From assembly GCA_023433705.1 (NCBI GenBank), contig JAEYUC010000102.1, positions 62,001 to 126,000 on the forward strand: a DNA stretch of 64,000 nt, read 5' to 3'. Shown in pieces: positions 42,157 to 51,662 of this stretch (position 1 is the first letter of the stretch; each line of letters starts with the position of its first letter). The stretch comes from Pseudomonadota bacterium. Lineage in GTDB: Bacteria > Pseudomonadota > Gammaproteobacteria > Steroidobacterales > Steroidobacteraceae. The translations under genes were made by a program, and so were the position numbers. Below the pieces are notes generated by a model, which saw only the letters and a program-made list of their open reading frames with translations, was not told the DNA's origin and searched no databases.

Positions 42157-43296
42157 ATGCAACGACTTGCTTTGTTCGGCGCGCTCGTTCTGTTGTCGCT
42201 GAGTAATGCCGCGCTCGCGGACACCACTCAATGGTCCTCCGCGAAGGCGAACTCGTGGTACGCGCAGCATCGCTGGCTCGTCGGCAGCAACTACATCAAT
42301 CGCGATGCGATCAACCAGCTCGAGATGTGGCAGGCGGAGACGTTCAATCCCGAACAGATAGACCAGGAGTTGGCGTGGGCCGCCGGCATCGGCATGAACA
42401 CGATGCGCGTCTATCTGCACGATCTGCTCTGGGAGCAGGACGCGGAAGGGTTCAGGAAGCGCATCGACCAGTTCCTCGCCATCGCCGCGAAACACGGCAT
42501 CAAGCCGCTGTTCGTATTCTTCGATTCGTGCTGGGATTCCGAGCCCAAGCTCGGCAAGCAGCGCGAGCCCAGGCCCGGCGTGCACAACTCGGGCTGGGTG
42601 CAGAGCCCGGGCCGCGCGGGTCTCGCGGCCACCGCCGACTATCGGAAGCTCAAGGCATACGTGCAGGGCCTATTGCGCGCGTTCGGCAAGGACGAGCGCA
42701 TCCTCGGCTGGGATCTCTGGAACGAGCCCGACAATGTATATGGCGGCGCGGGGCCGGATTCGCCGGAGGCGAAGGAGAAGTTGCGGCTCGTCGCCGCGCT
42801 GCTTCCGCAGGTGTTCGACTGGGCGCGCGAGGCGAATCCCTCGCAACCGCTGACGTCCGGCGTCTGGATCCGCGACGACTGGTCGAAGCCGGAGAACCTC
42901 ACGCCCGTCGAGCGCGTGCAACTCCTGCAATCCGACATCATCACGTTCCACGTCTACGACTGGCCGGAGGCGCTCGAGCGCAAGATCAAGCAACTCGAGG
43001 CCTACGGCCGGCCCATCATCTGCACGGAGTACCTGGCGCGCAGCGCGGGCTCCACGTTCGACAGCTCGCTGCCGATCGCCCGCAAGTACGACGTCGGCAT
43101 GATCAACTGGGGACTGGTGTCCGGAAAGACCCAGACTATCTACCCGTGGGATTCGGTCGGCCGGCCATACACGTCGCCGCCGACGGTGTGGTTCCACGAT
43201 GTGTTCCATCCGGATGGCAGGCCGTATCGGCAGGCGGAAGCGGATCAGATCAAGGCGCTCACGAGCGAGGCGCAGGCGGAGTTCGCGAAGCGCTGA
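42157..43296 (+). CDS. Secreted GH5-like glycoside hydrolase
   Basis: A 379-aa protein with a signal peptide (LALFGALVLLSLSNAALA) and a TIM barrel of the cellulase/mannanase type. WLVGSNYINRDAINQLEMWQ opens the barrel, LGWDLWNEPDN holds the acid/base Glu, and RPIICTEYLARS the nucleophile Glu. It is likely to cut a beta-linked plant or bacterial polysaccharide. A GGGAGGG site lies 4 bases before the ATG. It is divergent from the esterase gene, and the two may be used together. Confidence 0.88.
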   Translation: MQRLALFGALVLLSLSNAALADTTQWSSAKANSWYAQHRWLVGSNYINRDAINQLEMWQAETFNPEQIDQELAWAAGIGMNTMRVYLHDLLWEQDAEGFRKRIDQFLAIAAKHGIKPLFVFFDSCWDSEPKLGKQREPRPGVHNSGWVQSPGRAGLAATADYRKLKAYVQGLLRAFGKDERILGWDLWNEPDNVYGGAGPDSPEAKEKLRLVAALLPQVFDWAREANPSQPLTSGVWIRDDWSKPENLTPVERVQLLQSDIITFHVYDWPEALERKIKQLEAYGRPIICTEYLARSAGSTFDSSLPIARKYDVGMINWGLVSGKTQTIYPWDSVGRPYTSPPTVWFHDVFHPDGRPYRQAEADQIKALTSEAQAEFAKR

Positions 43297-43300
43297 GGAG

Positions 43301-43975
43301 TCAGTGCCGCTCGTCCTCGGTGCCCGTCGCGGCGCCGAGGCCGAGACCCATGCCCATGCCGGCGCCCGCGGCCATGCCGCCGCCGCCGGTTTTGCCGCTG
43401 GCCTTGCCACCTTCCTTGTCGCCACCGGCCTTGCCCGAGCCCGGGCGGGCCGGGCCCTGTTTCGGAATCACGACGTCCGCCGCGATCGGATCGAGATCGA
43501 GCACGGAGCGGATGAAGTTGCGCAAGGAAACGACCAGCTCATGCGTGGGCACGGGCTTGCCCGACGCCAGCTCGGTCGCGGCTCGGGCCGCCAGGCGGAC
43601 CTGTTCCTCGGTGCCTAACAGGATGATGTCGGACAGCGCCGCCTCGACCGCGTCGCGGATGCGGCGCGAGCGGTCCGTGCTTTCGTGGACGAGGATGGGC
43701 AGCGGGGCGTACGCATCCTCCGGCTCGCGCAGCCGCAGATCGCGAAGATGGGTGGGGTCCACCGCGAGGTCGCCCGTGAACGAGCCGCCGAGCACCTTGT
43801 ATGCCGCGATCAACGTGCGCAGCCGCTCGTTGATCTGGCGATTCTCGCGCTCGCGGCGCTGCTGGATCGTCTGCATCGCGAGCAACCGGATGCCCACGCC
43901 GAGCAACGTGATGATCGCGAGACCGAGCAGTGTCGAGAGCACCGCCTGCCAGGAGCTGAAGTCGAATCCGCGCAT
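43301..43975 (-). CDS. Membrane-anchored helical protein with Gly-rich tail
   Basis: A 224-aa protein with one N-terminal helix (WQAVLSTLLGLAIITLLGVG) followed by a charged helical region (TIQQRRERENRQINERLRTL) and a Gly/Lys-rich tail of about 40 residues. The central part (VHESTDRSRRIRDAVEAALSDIILLG) is found in other uncharacterised proteobacterial membrane proteins. Function unknown. It is convergent with the GH5-like gene, 4 bases apart. Confidence 0.7.
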   Translation of the reverse strand: MRGFDFSSWQAVLSTLLGLAIITLLGVGIRLLAMQTIQQRRERENRQINERLRTLIAAYKVLGGSFTGDLAVDPTHLRDLRLREPEDAYAPLPILVHESTDRSRRIRDAVEAALSDIILLGTEEQVRLAARAATELASGKPVPTHELVVSLRNFIRSVLDLDPIAADVVIPKQGPARPGSGKAGGDKEGGKASGKTGGGGMAAGAGMGMGLGLGAATGTEDERH

Positions 43976-44061
43976 GACCCGGCATTCTTGTCGGCCGGCA
44001 GGCCCGCGCAATGTCACGGACGTCCCGTGTCGATGTCGGCCGATGTCAGGTATGGTCGGGT

Positions 44062-44562
44062 GTGACTTCGATTTCTCCAGCCCGGCCCGCCGATGCGCGC
44101 GAGATCGTGGCACTGCGCACTCAGGTCGCGCGCGACATGACGCGACAGTTTGGCAAAGGCCATTGGTCGGAATGTCCCAGTGTTGCGCTGGTTCAACGGC
44201 AGCTACGCGCCTCGCACGTGATGGTTGCGCGGCGCGACGGAGCTATCGTCGGCACCGTTCGACTTGCCGTGACGAAGCAGTGGGCTATCGATTCGGGTGC
44301 GTTCACGCCAGTGAAGACTTCGCTTTATGTGCTGGGTCTGGCGGTTACACCGGAAGCGCGCGGACTTGGCATCGGTCGCGAGCTCATGGAAGCCGCGAAG
44401 GCGAAAGCACGCGACTGGCCCGCGCAGGCGTTATGGCTGGACGCATACGACCATGCCGCGGGCGCAGGCGGGTTCTATCTGGCCTGCGGTTTCCGGAAGG
44501 TAGGGCCGTGCGCGACCGGCGACGTGCCTCTCATCTATTACGAATGGCTGGCGCCTTGCTAG
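44062..44562 (+). CDS. GNAT-family N-acetyltransferase
   Basis: A 166-aa protein with the GNAT fold: SISPARPADAREIVALR at the start, VVGTVRLAVT in the core, and the acetyl-CoA loop LAVTPEARGLGIGRELMEAA. Ending ACGFRKVGPCATGDVPLIYYEW is typical of small-molecule acetyltransferases. The GTG at 44062 is preferred; the frame is open to 44011. The acceptor substrate is unknown. Confidence 0.85.
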   Translation: MTSISPARPADAREIVALRTQVARDMTRQFGKGHWSECPSVALVQRQLRASHVMVARRDGAIVGTVRLAVTKQWAIDSGAFTPVKTSLYVLGLAVTPEARGLGIGRELMEAAKAKARDWPAQALWLDAYDHAAGAGGFYLACGFRKVGPCATGDVPLIYYEWLAPC

Positions 44563-45488
44563 GCCGCCATCACTTCGTGTTCGTAGTACGGCGCCTGGTG
44601 GTCCGCGAGGATGCGCTGCAGCTCATCCACCGGGCGGCCCGCCGGCATCAGCCACGCATCGAGATTTTCCGGCTTGAGGTTCACGATCATGCGATCGTGC
44701 CCCGCGGCCGCGACTTCCTCGGGCGGCTCGTCGGTGATCGCGGCGAATGACAACAGCGGTTTGCCGCCCTTGGGATCTTTCCACTCCGCATACAGGCACG
44801 CGATCAGCATCGTGCCCGCGGGTTTCGGGATGAAGTGCAGCACCTGGTTCTTGCCGTCGCGATCGACGTTCTCGAAAAACGACTCGACCAGCATCACGGC
44901 GTGCGAGAACCCGAACTGCTCGCGCCAGTACTTTCCGAGACTGTCGCGCCGCGCGTTGTAGAGGCCGGGTAGTTTGCGATCGATGAACGCAGGTTCGTTG
45001 GGCTTGCGGCAGTGATAACGCGCGAGGCGCATCACGCGGCGATTGCCGTCCTGAAAAACGATGGGCGCGTAGTGCATCGGGAAGATGCGCGCTTCGGCCG
45101 GATGCGGCTTTTCGGCTTTCAATCGCTCGAGACGCGTCAGCGCCTTCTCTATCTTGTCGGCCGCGATGCGTTTGCTCTCGGTCGCGGCCTTCGTGGTCTT
45201 GGTGAGCAGCGTGCGCTCCGCATCGGCGAGCCGCTTCTTCTGAGCGAACACTTCACGCTCGAGCTTCGTGGTCTCGGCGGCGCGGTATTCGTCGATCATC
45301 GTCTTGATCCTGCGTTCCGCGTCCGACTTCGGCTGATCGAACCAGCGCTCGACCGCGCGCGGAATGCGGATGCTGGAATCGGAGAAGCGTGCGCCGAAGA
45401 TTTCGACGAACTGATCGATGTCCATCTCCGCGCCGGTCTCGCGCAGGTACTTCGTGTAGGCGGACTGGATCTGGGCGGAATAGCACAT
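44559..45488 (-). CDS. SRAP-domain protein (HMCES/YedK family) with helical insertion
   Basis: A 309-aa protein with the SRAP active site: catalytic Cys2 directly after the initiator Met, YNARRDSL with Asn for DNA, LYAEWKDP with the catalytic Glu, and AGHDRMIV with the His. It would form a thiazolidine crosslink with abasic sites in single-stranded DNA. A coiled-coil-like insert (about residues 58-125, with LEREVFAQKKRLADAERTLL) separates the first strand from the rest, so it is longer than the 220-aa YedK. Confidence 0.88.
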   Translation of the reverse strand: MCYSAQIQSAYTKYLRETGAEMDIDQFVEIFGARFSDSSIRIPRAVERWFDQPKSDAERRIKTMIDEYRAAETTKLEREVFAQKKRLADAERTLLTKTTKAATESKRIAADKIEKALTRLERLKAEKPHPAEARIFPMHYAPIVFQDGNRRVMRLARYHCRKPNEPAFIDRKLPGLYNARRDSLGKYWREQFGFSHAVMLVESFFENVDRDGKNQVLHFIPKPAGTMLIACLYAEWKDPKGGKPLLSFAAITDEPPEEVAAAGHDRMIVNLKPENLDAWLMPAGRPVDELQRILADHQAPYYEHEVMAA

Positions 45489-45567
45489 GGGCGTACCGTA
45501 ACGCATTGACGGAAAAAGGGAAGACGCCGCTGCTTGCCATCGAAAAACGACAAATGTCATAGTAACA

Positions 45568-45578
45568 ACCACAGTGGT
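45568..45578 (+). promoter_or_regulatory. Palindrome upstream of the ABC exporter operon
   Basis: ACCACAGTGGT lies 13 bases before the adaptor ATG, and TCATAG occurs twice around it (45557 and 45578 regions). It could be an operator covering the ribosome site. No -35/-10 pair was assigned. Confidence 0.35.
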
Positions 45579-45590
45579 CATAGGAATGCG

Positions 45591-46880
45591 ATGGAGTCCA
45601 AGGTTGTTCCCATAAAGGAACGCGCCAATGGCGCGGCGATGGACGAACCGCGTCCGAAGCCACAGCGGAACTGGGTGGCGCTGGGCGCGTGCATCCTATT
45701 GCCTGTGTTGCTGGCAGCGGCGTTCTGGAAACTCGTGCCCAGAGGCCTGCGCGTGAACGAGATCGATTTGCGCATCGCCACGGTGAAGCAGGAAATGTTC
45801 CGCAACGATCTCGTGATGCGGGCATCGGCGGTTCCCCTGCACAGCGTGATGCTCGACGCATTCGAATCTGGACGCGTGGAAGAAGTCCTCGCGATCGACG
45901 GGGCGACAGTGTCGAAGGGCGATCTGCTGTTCCGGCTGTCGAATCCGCAACTGCGCCTCGAACTGGTGGCTCGCGAGGCGGATCGGGCGCAGCAGATTTC
46001 CAATCTCTCAATCCTGCGCGTCGCCATCGAAGCCAGCGCGACGGAACATGAGCGGCGCCTGCTCGATCTCAACTTCGCGCTCGCGCAGGCACGCAAGCAA
46101 CATGCGCGCCTCGTCCCGCTCGCCAGGGAAGGCGTGGTGTCGAAGGCGGCGCTCGAAGAATCCGAGGACCGTGTGGCGCGGGAGGCACAGGCGCTCCAAG
46201 ACGCGCGCACTCGCTTCGAGATCGAATCGCGTATCAAGCGCGATGGAGCGATGCAGATGGAACGCGCCATCGAGCGCCTGGACGCGGGTCTCAAGGTCGT
46301 CAACGAGTCGATCGAGGGACTCGCGGTGCGTGCGCCGATCGCCGGGCGCCTAACCGATTTCCACCTGCAGATCGGTGAGATCGTGAAGCCCGAACAGCAC
46401 ATCGGTCGCATCGACGATCCGGGTGAGGTGAAGCTGGTCGCCCAGGTCGACGAATTCTTCCTGGACAGCGTGCGGACCGGCGCAGTCGGCAATGCGAGCG
46501 TCAACGGCCGCGACTATCCAGTTGTCATCAGCCGCGTGTTTCCGCAGGTCGACAATGGCCGTTTCAGGATCGAGCTGCGTTTCGAAGGGACGGCGCCCTC
46601 CGGCATGAGTCCGGGGCAGAGCACCGAAACACGCCTCACGCTGGGAGAGAGCAGTCCAGGTCTGATCCTGCCTAACGACTCGTTCGTCAACGATACGGGT
46701 GGCGCCTGGGTGTTCGTGTTGTCGCGGGACGGCAGCCGGGCCGAGCGCCGCGCGATCCGGCTCGGTCGGCGCAACAACCGCCAGGTGGAAGTGGCGGCCG
46801 GCCTCACCGCCGGCGAACGCGTGATCGTCTCCAACTACGGCACGTTCGGAAAAACCGAACGTATGCAGATCATCAGATAA
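45591..46880 (+). CDS. ABC exporter periplasmic adaptor (HlyD/MFP family)
   Basis: A 429-aa protein anchored by one N-terminal helix (WVALGACILLPVLLAAAFW). The adaptor layout is a lipoyl-like half (ESGRVEEVLAIDGATVSKGDLLFRL), a long coiled coil of about 150 residues, the second lipoyl half (VRAPIAGRLTDFHLQIGEIV), and beta-barrel domains (ESSPGLILPNDSFVND). It should link the ABC permease to an outer-membrane duct or partner elsewhere. It leads a three-gene unit. Confidence 0.88.
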   Translation: MESKVVPIKERANGAAMDEPRPKPQRNWVALGACILLPVLLAAAFWKLVPRGLRVNEIDLRIATVKQEMFRNDLVMRASAVPLHSVMLDAFESGRVEEVLAIDGATVSKGDLLFRLSNPQLRLELVAREADRAQQISNLSILRVAIEASATEHERRLLDLNFALAQARKQHARLVPLAREGVVSKAALEESEDRVAREAQALQDARTRFEIESRIKRDGAMQMERAIERLDAGLKVVNESIEGLAVRAPIAGRLTDFHLQIGEIVKPEQHIGRIDDPGEVKLVAQVDEFFLDSVRTGAVGNASVNGRDYPVVISRVFPQVDNGRFRIELRFEGTAPSGMSPGQSTETRLTLGESSPGLILPNDSFVNDTGGAWVFVLSRDGSRAERRAIRLGRRNNRQVEVAAGLTAGERVIVSNYGTFGKTERMQIIR

Positions 46881-46894
46881 CCATCGAGGGAGCC

Positions 46895-47554
46895 ATGCTC
46901 AAGTTCGTCAATACCACAAAGAAGTTCGTCGGCGGCGAAGTCATCACGACGGCGCTCAACAAGATCAACCTCGAGATCGGAGCGGGGGAATACGTGGCCG
47001 TGACGGGGCCCTCGGGCTGCGGCAAGACGACACTGCTTTCGATTCTCGGCATGCTCGATTCGCCGGACGGCGGTGAGTACTGGTTCGAAGGGAAAAACGT
47101 CGCGGGCTTCGATGAAGGCCAGCTCAACGAACTGCGCCGCGGGCGGGTCGGCTTCATCTTTCAGAGCTTCAATCTGATCGAGGAGCTCTCCGTCGAGGAG
47201 AACGTGGGAATGGCCCTGGAATACTCGAACATCCCAGTGAAGGAGCGTCGCGAACGTATCGCGCAGGTGCTCGAGAAGTTAGGCGTGACCCACCGCGCCC
47301 GGCACCGGCCTTCTCAGCTCTCGGGTGGTCAGCAGCAACGTGTCGCCGTGGCGCGCGCCCTGGTCACGAGACCCGCCGTGCTGCTCGCCGACGAGCCAAC
47401 GGGCAACCTCGACTCCGCGCACGGCGAAGAAGTCATGGGATTGCTGGACCAGATCAACGCAGAGGGAACGACCATCGTGATGGTCACGCATTCGCCCACC
47501 CACGCGGCGCGCGCGAAGCGCACGGTCGGGCTGCTCGATGGAGCCATCGTATGA
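46895..47554 (+). CDS. ABC transporter ATP-binding protein (LolD/MacB-like)
   Basis: A 219-aa ATPase with Walker A GPSGCGKTT, Q loop FIFQSFNLIEELSVEENV, signature LSGGQQQRVAVARAL, Walker B VLLADEPTGNLDS and the His switch VTHSPTH. It belongs to the FtsE/LolD/MacB group that powers FtsX-type permeases. The stop overlaps the permease ATG, so the two are co-translated. Confidence 0.95.
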   Translation: MLKFVNTTKKFVGGEVITTALNKINLEIGAGEYVAVTGPSGCGKTTLLSILGMLDSPDGGEYWFEGKNVAGFDEGQLNELRRGRVGFIFQSFNLIEELSVEENVGMALEYSNIPVKERRERIAQVLEKLGVTHRARHRPSQLSGGQQQRVAVARALVTRPAVLLADEPTGNLDSAHGEEVMGLLDQINAEGTTIVMVTHSPTHAARAKRTVGLLDGAIV

Positions 47555-50007
47555 AGGTCCTGGATTTCCGCGTCGCGTGGCGACAAATGATGAAGGAGCC
47601 CGGCTATTCACTGGCCGCGGTGCTTGGATTGGCCGTCGGACTCGCGGCGTTTCTGCTGCTGTCGGGATTCGCGCGATATTCGTGGAGCTACGACGCCCAC
47701 GTGCCGGATGCCGGGCAGGTGTACATCATCAAACATCGCTTCAACGTCGAGGCCGGAAGACGGTGGCGCGACAAGGCGCCACTGATGCTGCGCGAAGTGG
47801 CGCGTGCAACGCCGGGGGTCACGCAATCGACCGGCTACCTCGCATGGTTTCCACTCAACATCCAGGTGGATGGGCGTGTCCATCGGCTCAGGAGTCTCAC
47901 CGTGCTTCCGGGCTTTGCCGAACTGATGGGGTTGCAGACGATCCGGGGTGATCTCGAGGAGGCGCTGACGCGCCCGGATGCTTTCGCGCTCACCGAATCC
48001 GCTGCACTTCGCCTGTTCGGCACGACGGATGTTCTCGGGCGGGCGTTCTTGCTCAACTCCGTGGAAACGAAGAGCACGGCGCGCATCGCGGCGATCCTGC
48101 GCGATCCACCGGGCAATACCACGATTCCGTTCGAGAGCCTGAATGGACTGAACCTCTCGCTCGTGCCGCCGATGTTTCGCGACGAGGCACTGCAGGGCCG
48201 GCAGGGCTGGCCGGGAAATCTGCTGATCCGAATACACCCCGATGCATCCCCGGGCGCGGTACAGGAAGCGCTGCAGAAATTCACCGAGCAGGCAGTCCAG
48301 CGGCTCAACTTGTCGGAGGCCACGATGGCGGCGCTGAATGGCGCGCGGGTCATGGACATCCAGCTACTTCCGATCCGAGAGGCATACTTCGATCGCGATG
48401 TTGTCGTCGACGCGCAATCGCTGCCCGTCGATCGTGGCGACCGGCGCGTGGTTGCGGGGCTCATGGCGATCGCGGCGCTGATACTGGCGCTTGCGGCCAT
48501 CAACTACGTGAATCTTGCGACCATTCGCGTGATCCGCCGTCACCGGGAGATCGGCATGCGCAAGGTGCTCGGGTTCGGCAATCGCAGGATCGCATTTCAA
48601 TTCCTCGCGGAATCGATGCTCGTGGCACTACTGGCGATCGCCGTGGGCGTCGTCCTGGCCGTGTTCGCATTGCCGCTGCTCGCGCAGATCACAAACCGCG
48701 ACCTCGAGGGAATACTCACGCCTGGCAACATCGCGGCGGCCGTCGGTGTCGGCGTGTTCGTCGGGGCCATCGTCTCTATCTACCCTGCGTGGATGGCGTT
48801 TCGGGTGCGTCCGGCGGCGGTCCTTGCGGGTCGGCCGGATACCGAATCGCTGTCTGCGCGCCGGCTGCGCCAGGCGGTGTCCGTGTTGCAGATCGCGGCC
48901 GCGATGGGGCTAGCCAGCTTCACGTTGGCTGTGTCCTGGCAAACGCGTTTCGCCATCGATGGATCACCCGGATTCGATCCGTCGGCCCTGCTGGTCTTCG
49001 AGATGAATGAAGGGCGTAAGCTCGGGGCGGACGACACGACGCGAAGCTTCCTCGCCGAACTCGCGCAACAACCGGTCGTTGCCGGAGTCACGATCTCGGC
49101 CGATGCGATCGGTCGGAAGCGCAATCCGTGGAGCCAGGAGTTCAAGAGGGAAGGCGGACGGCCGGTCACATTCGAAGTGCGCGAGGTCAGTCCGCCATTC
49201 TTCGAGGAATATGGCATCAGGCCTGTCGCAGGCAGGTTGTTCGATCCGAAGATCGACAAGGACGATGACGCCGTTCCCGTCGTGCTCAACGAGCAGGCCG
49301 CGCATGAACTGGGTTTTGAATCCGCGCACCAGGCGGTGGGGAGCGCCTTGCTCGCGAGGAGTGCGCTCCAGCCGCAGATCGATACGGTCCGTGTCATCGG
49401 AATCGCGCCGGACGTGCGCCTGCGTTCGCTGCGGGAGGCGCCCGTGGGAGTGGTGTATCACCTGTGGTCGGGAGGCATGACCGTGACGGTACGTGCGCGC
49501 GAATCGCTGGCCGACGCCGCGGAGGGCGTGCGGACCGTGTGGTCCAGGTATTTCCCGCAGACCGAGCTCGACATGAGCCCCGCGAAGGAAATCTACGCGT
49601 CCAACTACGCCGACGATGCCAGCCTCGCAAGGTTGCTGAGCTTCGCGACCTTCGTCGCGATGTTCATCGCCGCGATCGGAGCCTATGTAGTCGCGACCGA
49701 TGCCGTGCAGCGCCGCACGCGCGAGATCGCACTGCGCAAATTGTTCGGTGCGCGTCGTGGAGATGTCGGCCGGCTGGTGGTGAAGGAGATGGGTGCGGTG
49801 GTTCTGCTGGCCGCCTTCGTAGCATTGCCATTGGCGGCGCTGGCCATCGCGCGATACCTGGCGCCGTTTAGCGAACGCACGCCGATCGCGTACTGGGCGT
49901 TGGGGCTCGCGGGGATGGTCGCGCTCGCGGTGGTTGGCCTCGCGACGGCGAAGCAGGCGCGGATCGCCATGCGGATGAAGCCGGCCGTGGCACTCCGTAG
50001 TAGCTAG
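47551..50007 (+). CDS. FtsX-type ABC permease (MacB/YbbP-like, two FtsX modules)
   Basis: An 818-aa permease with an N-terminal helix (YSLAAVLGLAVGLAAFLLLSGF) and a large periplasmic domain. The first FtsX module contains NYVNLATIRVIRRHREIGMRKVLG; a second periplasmic domain and a second FtsX module follow (YVVATDAVQRRTREIALRK, then LFGARRGDVGRLVVKE). The coupling-loop repeats (REIGMRKVLG and REIALRKLFG) fit the family. The substrate could be a peptide, antibiotic or lipoprotein. Confidence 0.9.
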   Translation: MKVLDFRVAWRQMMKEPGYSLAAVLGLAVGLAAFLLLSGFARYSWSYDAHVPDAGQVYIIKHRFNVEAGRRWRDKAPLMLREVARATPGVTQSTGYLAWFPLNIQVDGRVHRLRSLTVLPGFAELMGLQTIRGDLEEALTRPDAFALTESAALRLFGTTDVLGRAFLLNSVETKSTARIAAILRDPPGNTTIPFESLNGLNLSLVPPMFRDEALQGRQGWPGNLLIRIHPDASPGAVQEALQKFTEQAVQRLNLSEATMAALNGARVMDIQLLPIREAYFDRDVVVDAQSLPVDRGDRRVVAGLMAIAALILALAAINYVNLATIRVIRRHREIGMRKVLGFGNRRIAFQFLAESMLVALLAIAVGVVLAVFALPLLAQITNRDLEGILTPGNIAAAVGVGVFVGAIVSIYPAWMAFRVRPAAVLAGRPDTESLSARRLRQAVSVLQIAAAMGLASFTLAVSWQTRFAIDGSPGFDPSALLVFEMNEGRKLGADDTTRSFLAELAQQPVVAGVTISADAIGRKRNPWSQEFKREGGRPVTFEVREVSPPFFEEYGIRPVAGRLFDPKIDKDDDAVPVVLNEQAAHELGFESAHQAVGSALLARSALQPQIDTVRVIGIAPDVRLRSLREAPVGVVYHLWSGGMTVTVRARESLADAAEGVRTVWSRYFPQTELDMSPAKEIYASNYADDASLARLLSFATFVAMFIAAIGAYVVATDAVQRRTREIALRKLFGARRGDVGRLVVKEMGAVVLLAAFVALPLAALAIARYLAPFSERTPIAYWALGLAGMVALAVVGLATAKQARIAMRMKPAVALRSS

Positions 50008-50092
50008 CTGGCGCGCGACCTCCGAAGCTGACCAGCGGCTCGAGCTTCAGCAGCGGAAACGCCCAGGAGGTCGCCGGGTGCCGCGTCGAAAC

Positions 50093-50932
50093 TCAATTCG
50101 CCGCGCGCAACGAGATGCTGCCTCCGGACGTGTGAGCATCGATCGGCTGGCCGCCGCCATTGATGGCCCCTTTCAGCTGGCCGTTCTGCTGTGAGGTTGT
50201 CGTGACCGGAAGATCTGAATTTACCGAGCCACCGCTCGTCGTCGCATTGAGATTGCCTCTCGTGGCTCTCGGCACCGTCACTCGAATGCTGCCACCGGAG
50301 GTCGTCGCCGAGATTCCGCGGTTTTCACCCACCAGGCTGCACTCGACGCTCCCGCCGCTAGTCTTTCCGCGGATCCTGCCGTCGATATTCAGCAGGCGAA
50401 CGCTGCCACCCGAGGTGGCCGCATCGATGTCACCCAGGATGTTCTCCGCATGAATTCCGCCGCCGGAGGTTCGCGCCTCGATATTCCCGTTCACGTTCTT
50501 CGCGACGACGCTACCGCCCGACGTGCGCAAAGTTGCCGTGCCGATGGTGTCCGTCAGTTCGACGCTTCCGCCGCTCGTGCGAACGTCGATTCCGTAACGT
50601 CGCGGCACGGTCACCTCGATGGACGCCTCGCGGTTCCAGGATTTCCAGTTGAGCCAGCTGTTCTTCCGCAGTCGCAGCGTGACGGTCACGCCGCCGTCTG
50701 TCTTCACTGCCTCGAGATTTGCGCCGTCGAGATCCTCATCCGAGCCGCGGGCGCTCATTCGGACGGTCACCTGGTTCGTATCGCCGCCTGACACACGCAC
50801 CGTAGCGGAGTCGGAGTCCACGGTCAGCGCTCCACCGGGCGAGACGGCGAAAGTCCGCTCGAACTTTCTTTCCGCGGCGTGCGCGGAACAGGCCAACAGC
50901 AAGGCGAAGGCAACGGCGAAACAGCGAATCAT
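50093..50932 (-). CDS. Exported DUF4097 beta-helix repeat protein
   Basis: A 279-aa protein with a signal peptide (CFAVAFALLLACSAHAA). A parallel beta-helix like domain is built from repeats with the core TSGGS(V/I), seen at least seven times at spacings of about 19-20 residues (VRTSGGSVELTD, LRTSGGSVVAKN, ARTSGGGIHAEN, ATSGGSVRLLN). It fits DUF4097. GGGAG precedes the ATG. Its upstream neighbours on the same strand are a membrane protein and an ECF sigma factor, so it is probably an effector of an envelope stress pathway. Confidence 0.85.
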   Translation of the reverse strand: MIRCFAVAFALLLACSAHAAERKFERTFAVSPGGALTVDSDSATVRVSGGDTNQVTVRMSARGSDEDLDGANLEAVKTDGGVTVTLRLRKNSWLNWKSWNREASIEVTVPRRYGIDVRTSGGSVELTDTIGTATLRTSGGSVVAKNVNGNIEARTSGGGIHAENILGDIDAATSGGSVRLLNIDGRIRGKTSGGSVECSLVGENRGISATTSGGSIRVTVPRATRGNLNATTSGGSVNSDLPVTTTSQQNGQLKGAINGGGQPIDAHTSGGSISLRAAN

Positions 50933-51080
50933 GGGAGCTCCCTCTGGACGGTGGTGCATCAGGTGCCTTGAGACGGTCGGACCGCGAAGCGGGTTGCAAC
51001 GGTGGGGGCTGAAAAGAGGGCGGTGTCGCAGTCCCCAGCTTTTCAGTCACTTGGAGATGCGGGACGTCCGCGGGCGGCAT

Positions 51081-51662
51081 TCAGTCTCGCAAGTCAGCCA
51101 GCAATCGAATGCATGCATCGCGTTCGGCGTGGAGGGTCCGGGTCCGCCAGGCCATCCAGATCCAGCTCCCGAGCGACACGACAAGACATACAGAGGAGTA
51201 GAACAGCAGAAACTCCATTGCCTGGATGAACTTCAGCCCCTGCAGTGCCCAAAGCAGCGCGACGAAACCCGCGATGATCGCGATGTGCCAGCGCCCCACG
51301 CGCATCGCCTGGAGCGTGGCATCCGCGCGGCGAATCCCGCTTCGCAGGATCGATTCGGGCGTTTCATCATCCCAGGCCAGGCCTGGCCGGCGCGCGAGCG
51401 CGGTCGCCACGCCCAGCACGGGAGCGGTGATCAACAGGACCGCGGCGCTCAACACGAAGAGTAGTTTGTGTTCTTCCTGGTGCGCCGCGACCCACGCGAA
51501 CCAGATGCCCACGCCCAGCGCCACGCAGCAGCCCAGGATTTCGAACACGAGCACGAGATGCGGCGCCCAGCGCGCGCGCCGCAAACGTCGCACGACCTGG
51601 CTCGCGTCGAATTCCTGCGATTGCCAATCGCGCCGCAGTTCGCGAATGAGTTCGTCAGTCAT
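51081..51662 (-). CDS. Membrane protein coupled to an ECF sigma factor
   Basis: A 193-aa protein with a short cytosolic N-terminal region (DELIRELRRDWQSQEFDASQ) and four hydrophobic helices in two pairs. Its ATG lies inside the end of the sigma factor gene (8-base overlap). By position it could restrain the sigma factor, but it lacks the clear zinc-binding anti-sigma motif. I see no other match. Confidence 0.72.
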   Translation of the reverse strand: MTDELIRELRRDWQSQEFDASQVVRRLRRARWAPHLVLVFEILGCCVALGVGIWFAWVAAHQEEHKLLFVLSAAVLLITAPVLGVATALARRPGLAWDDETPESILRSGIRRADATLQAMRVGRWHIAIIAGFVALLWALQGLKFIQAMEFLLFYSSVCLVVSLGSWIWMAWRTRTLHAERDACIRLLADLRD

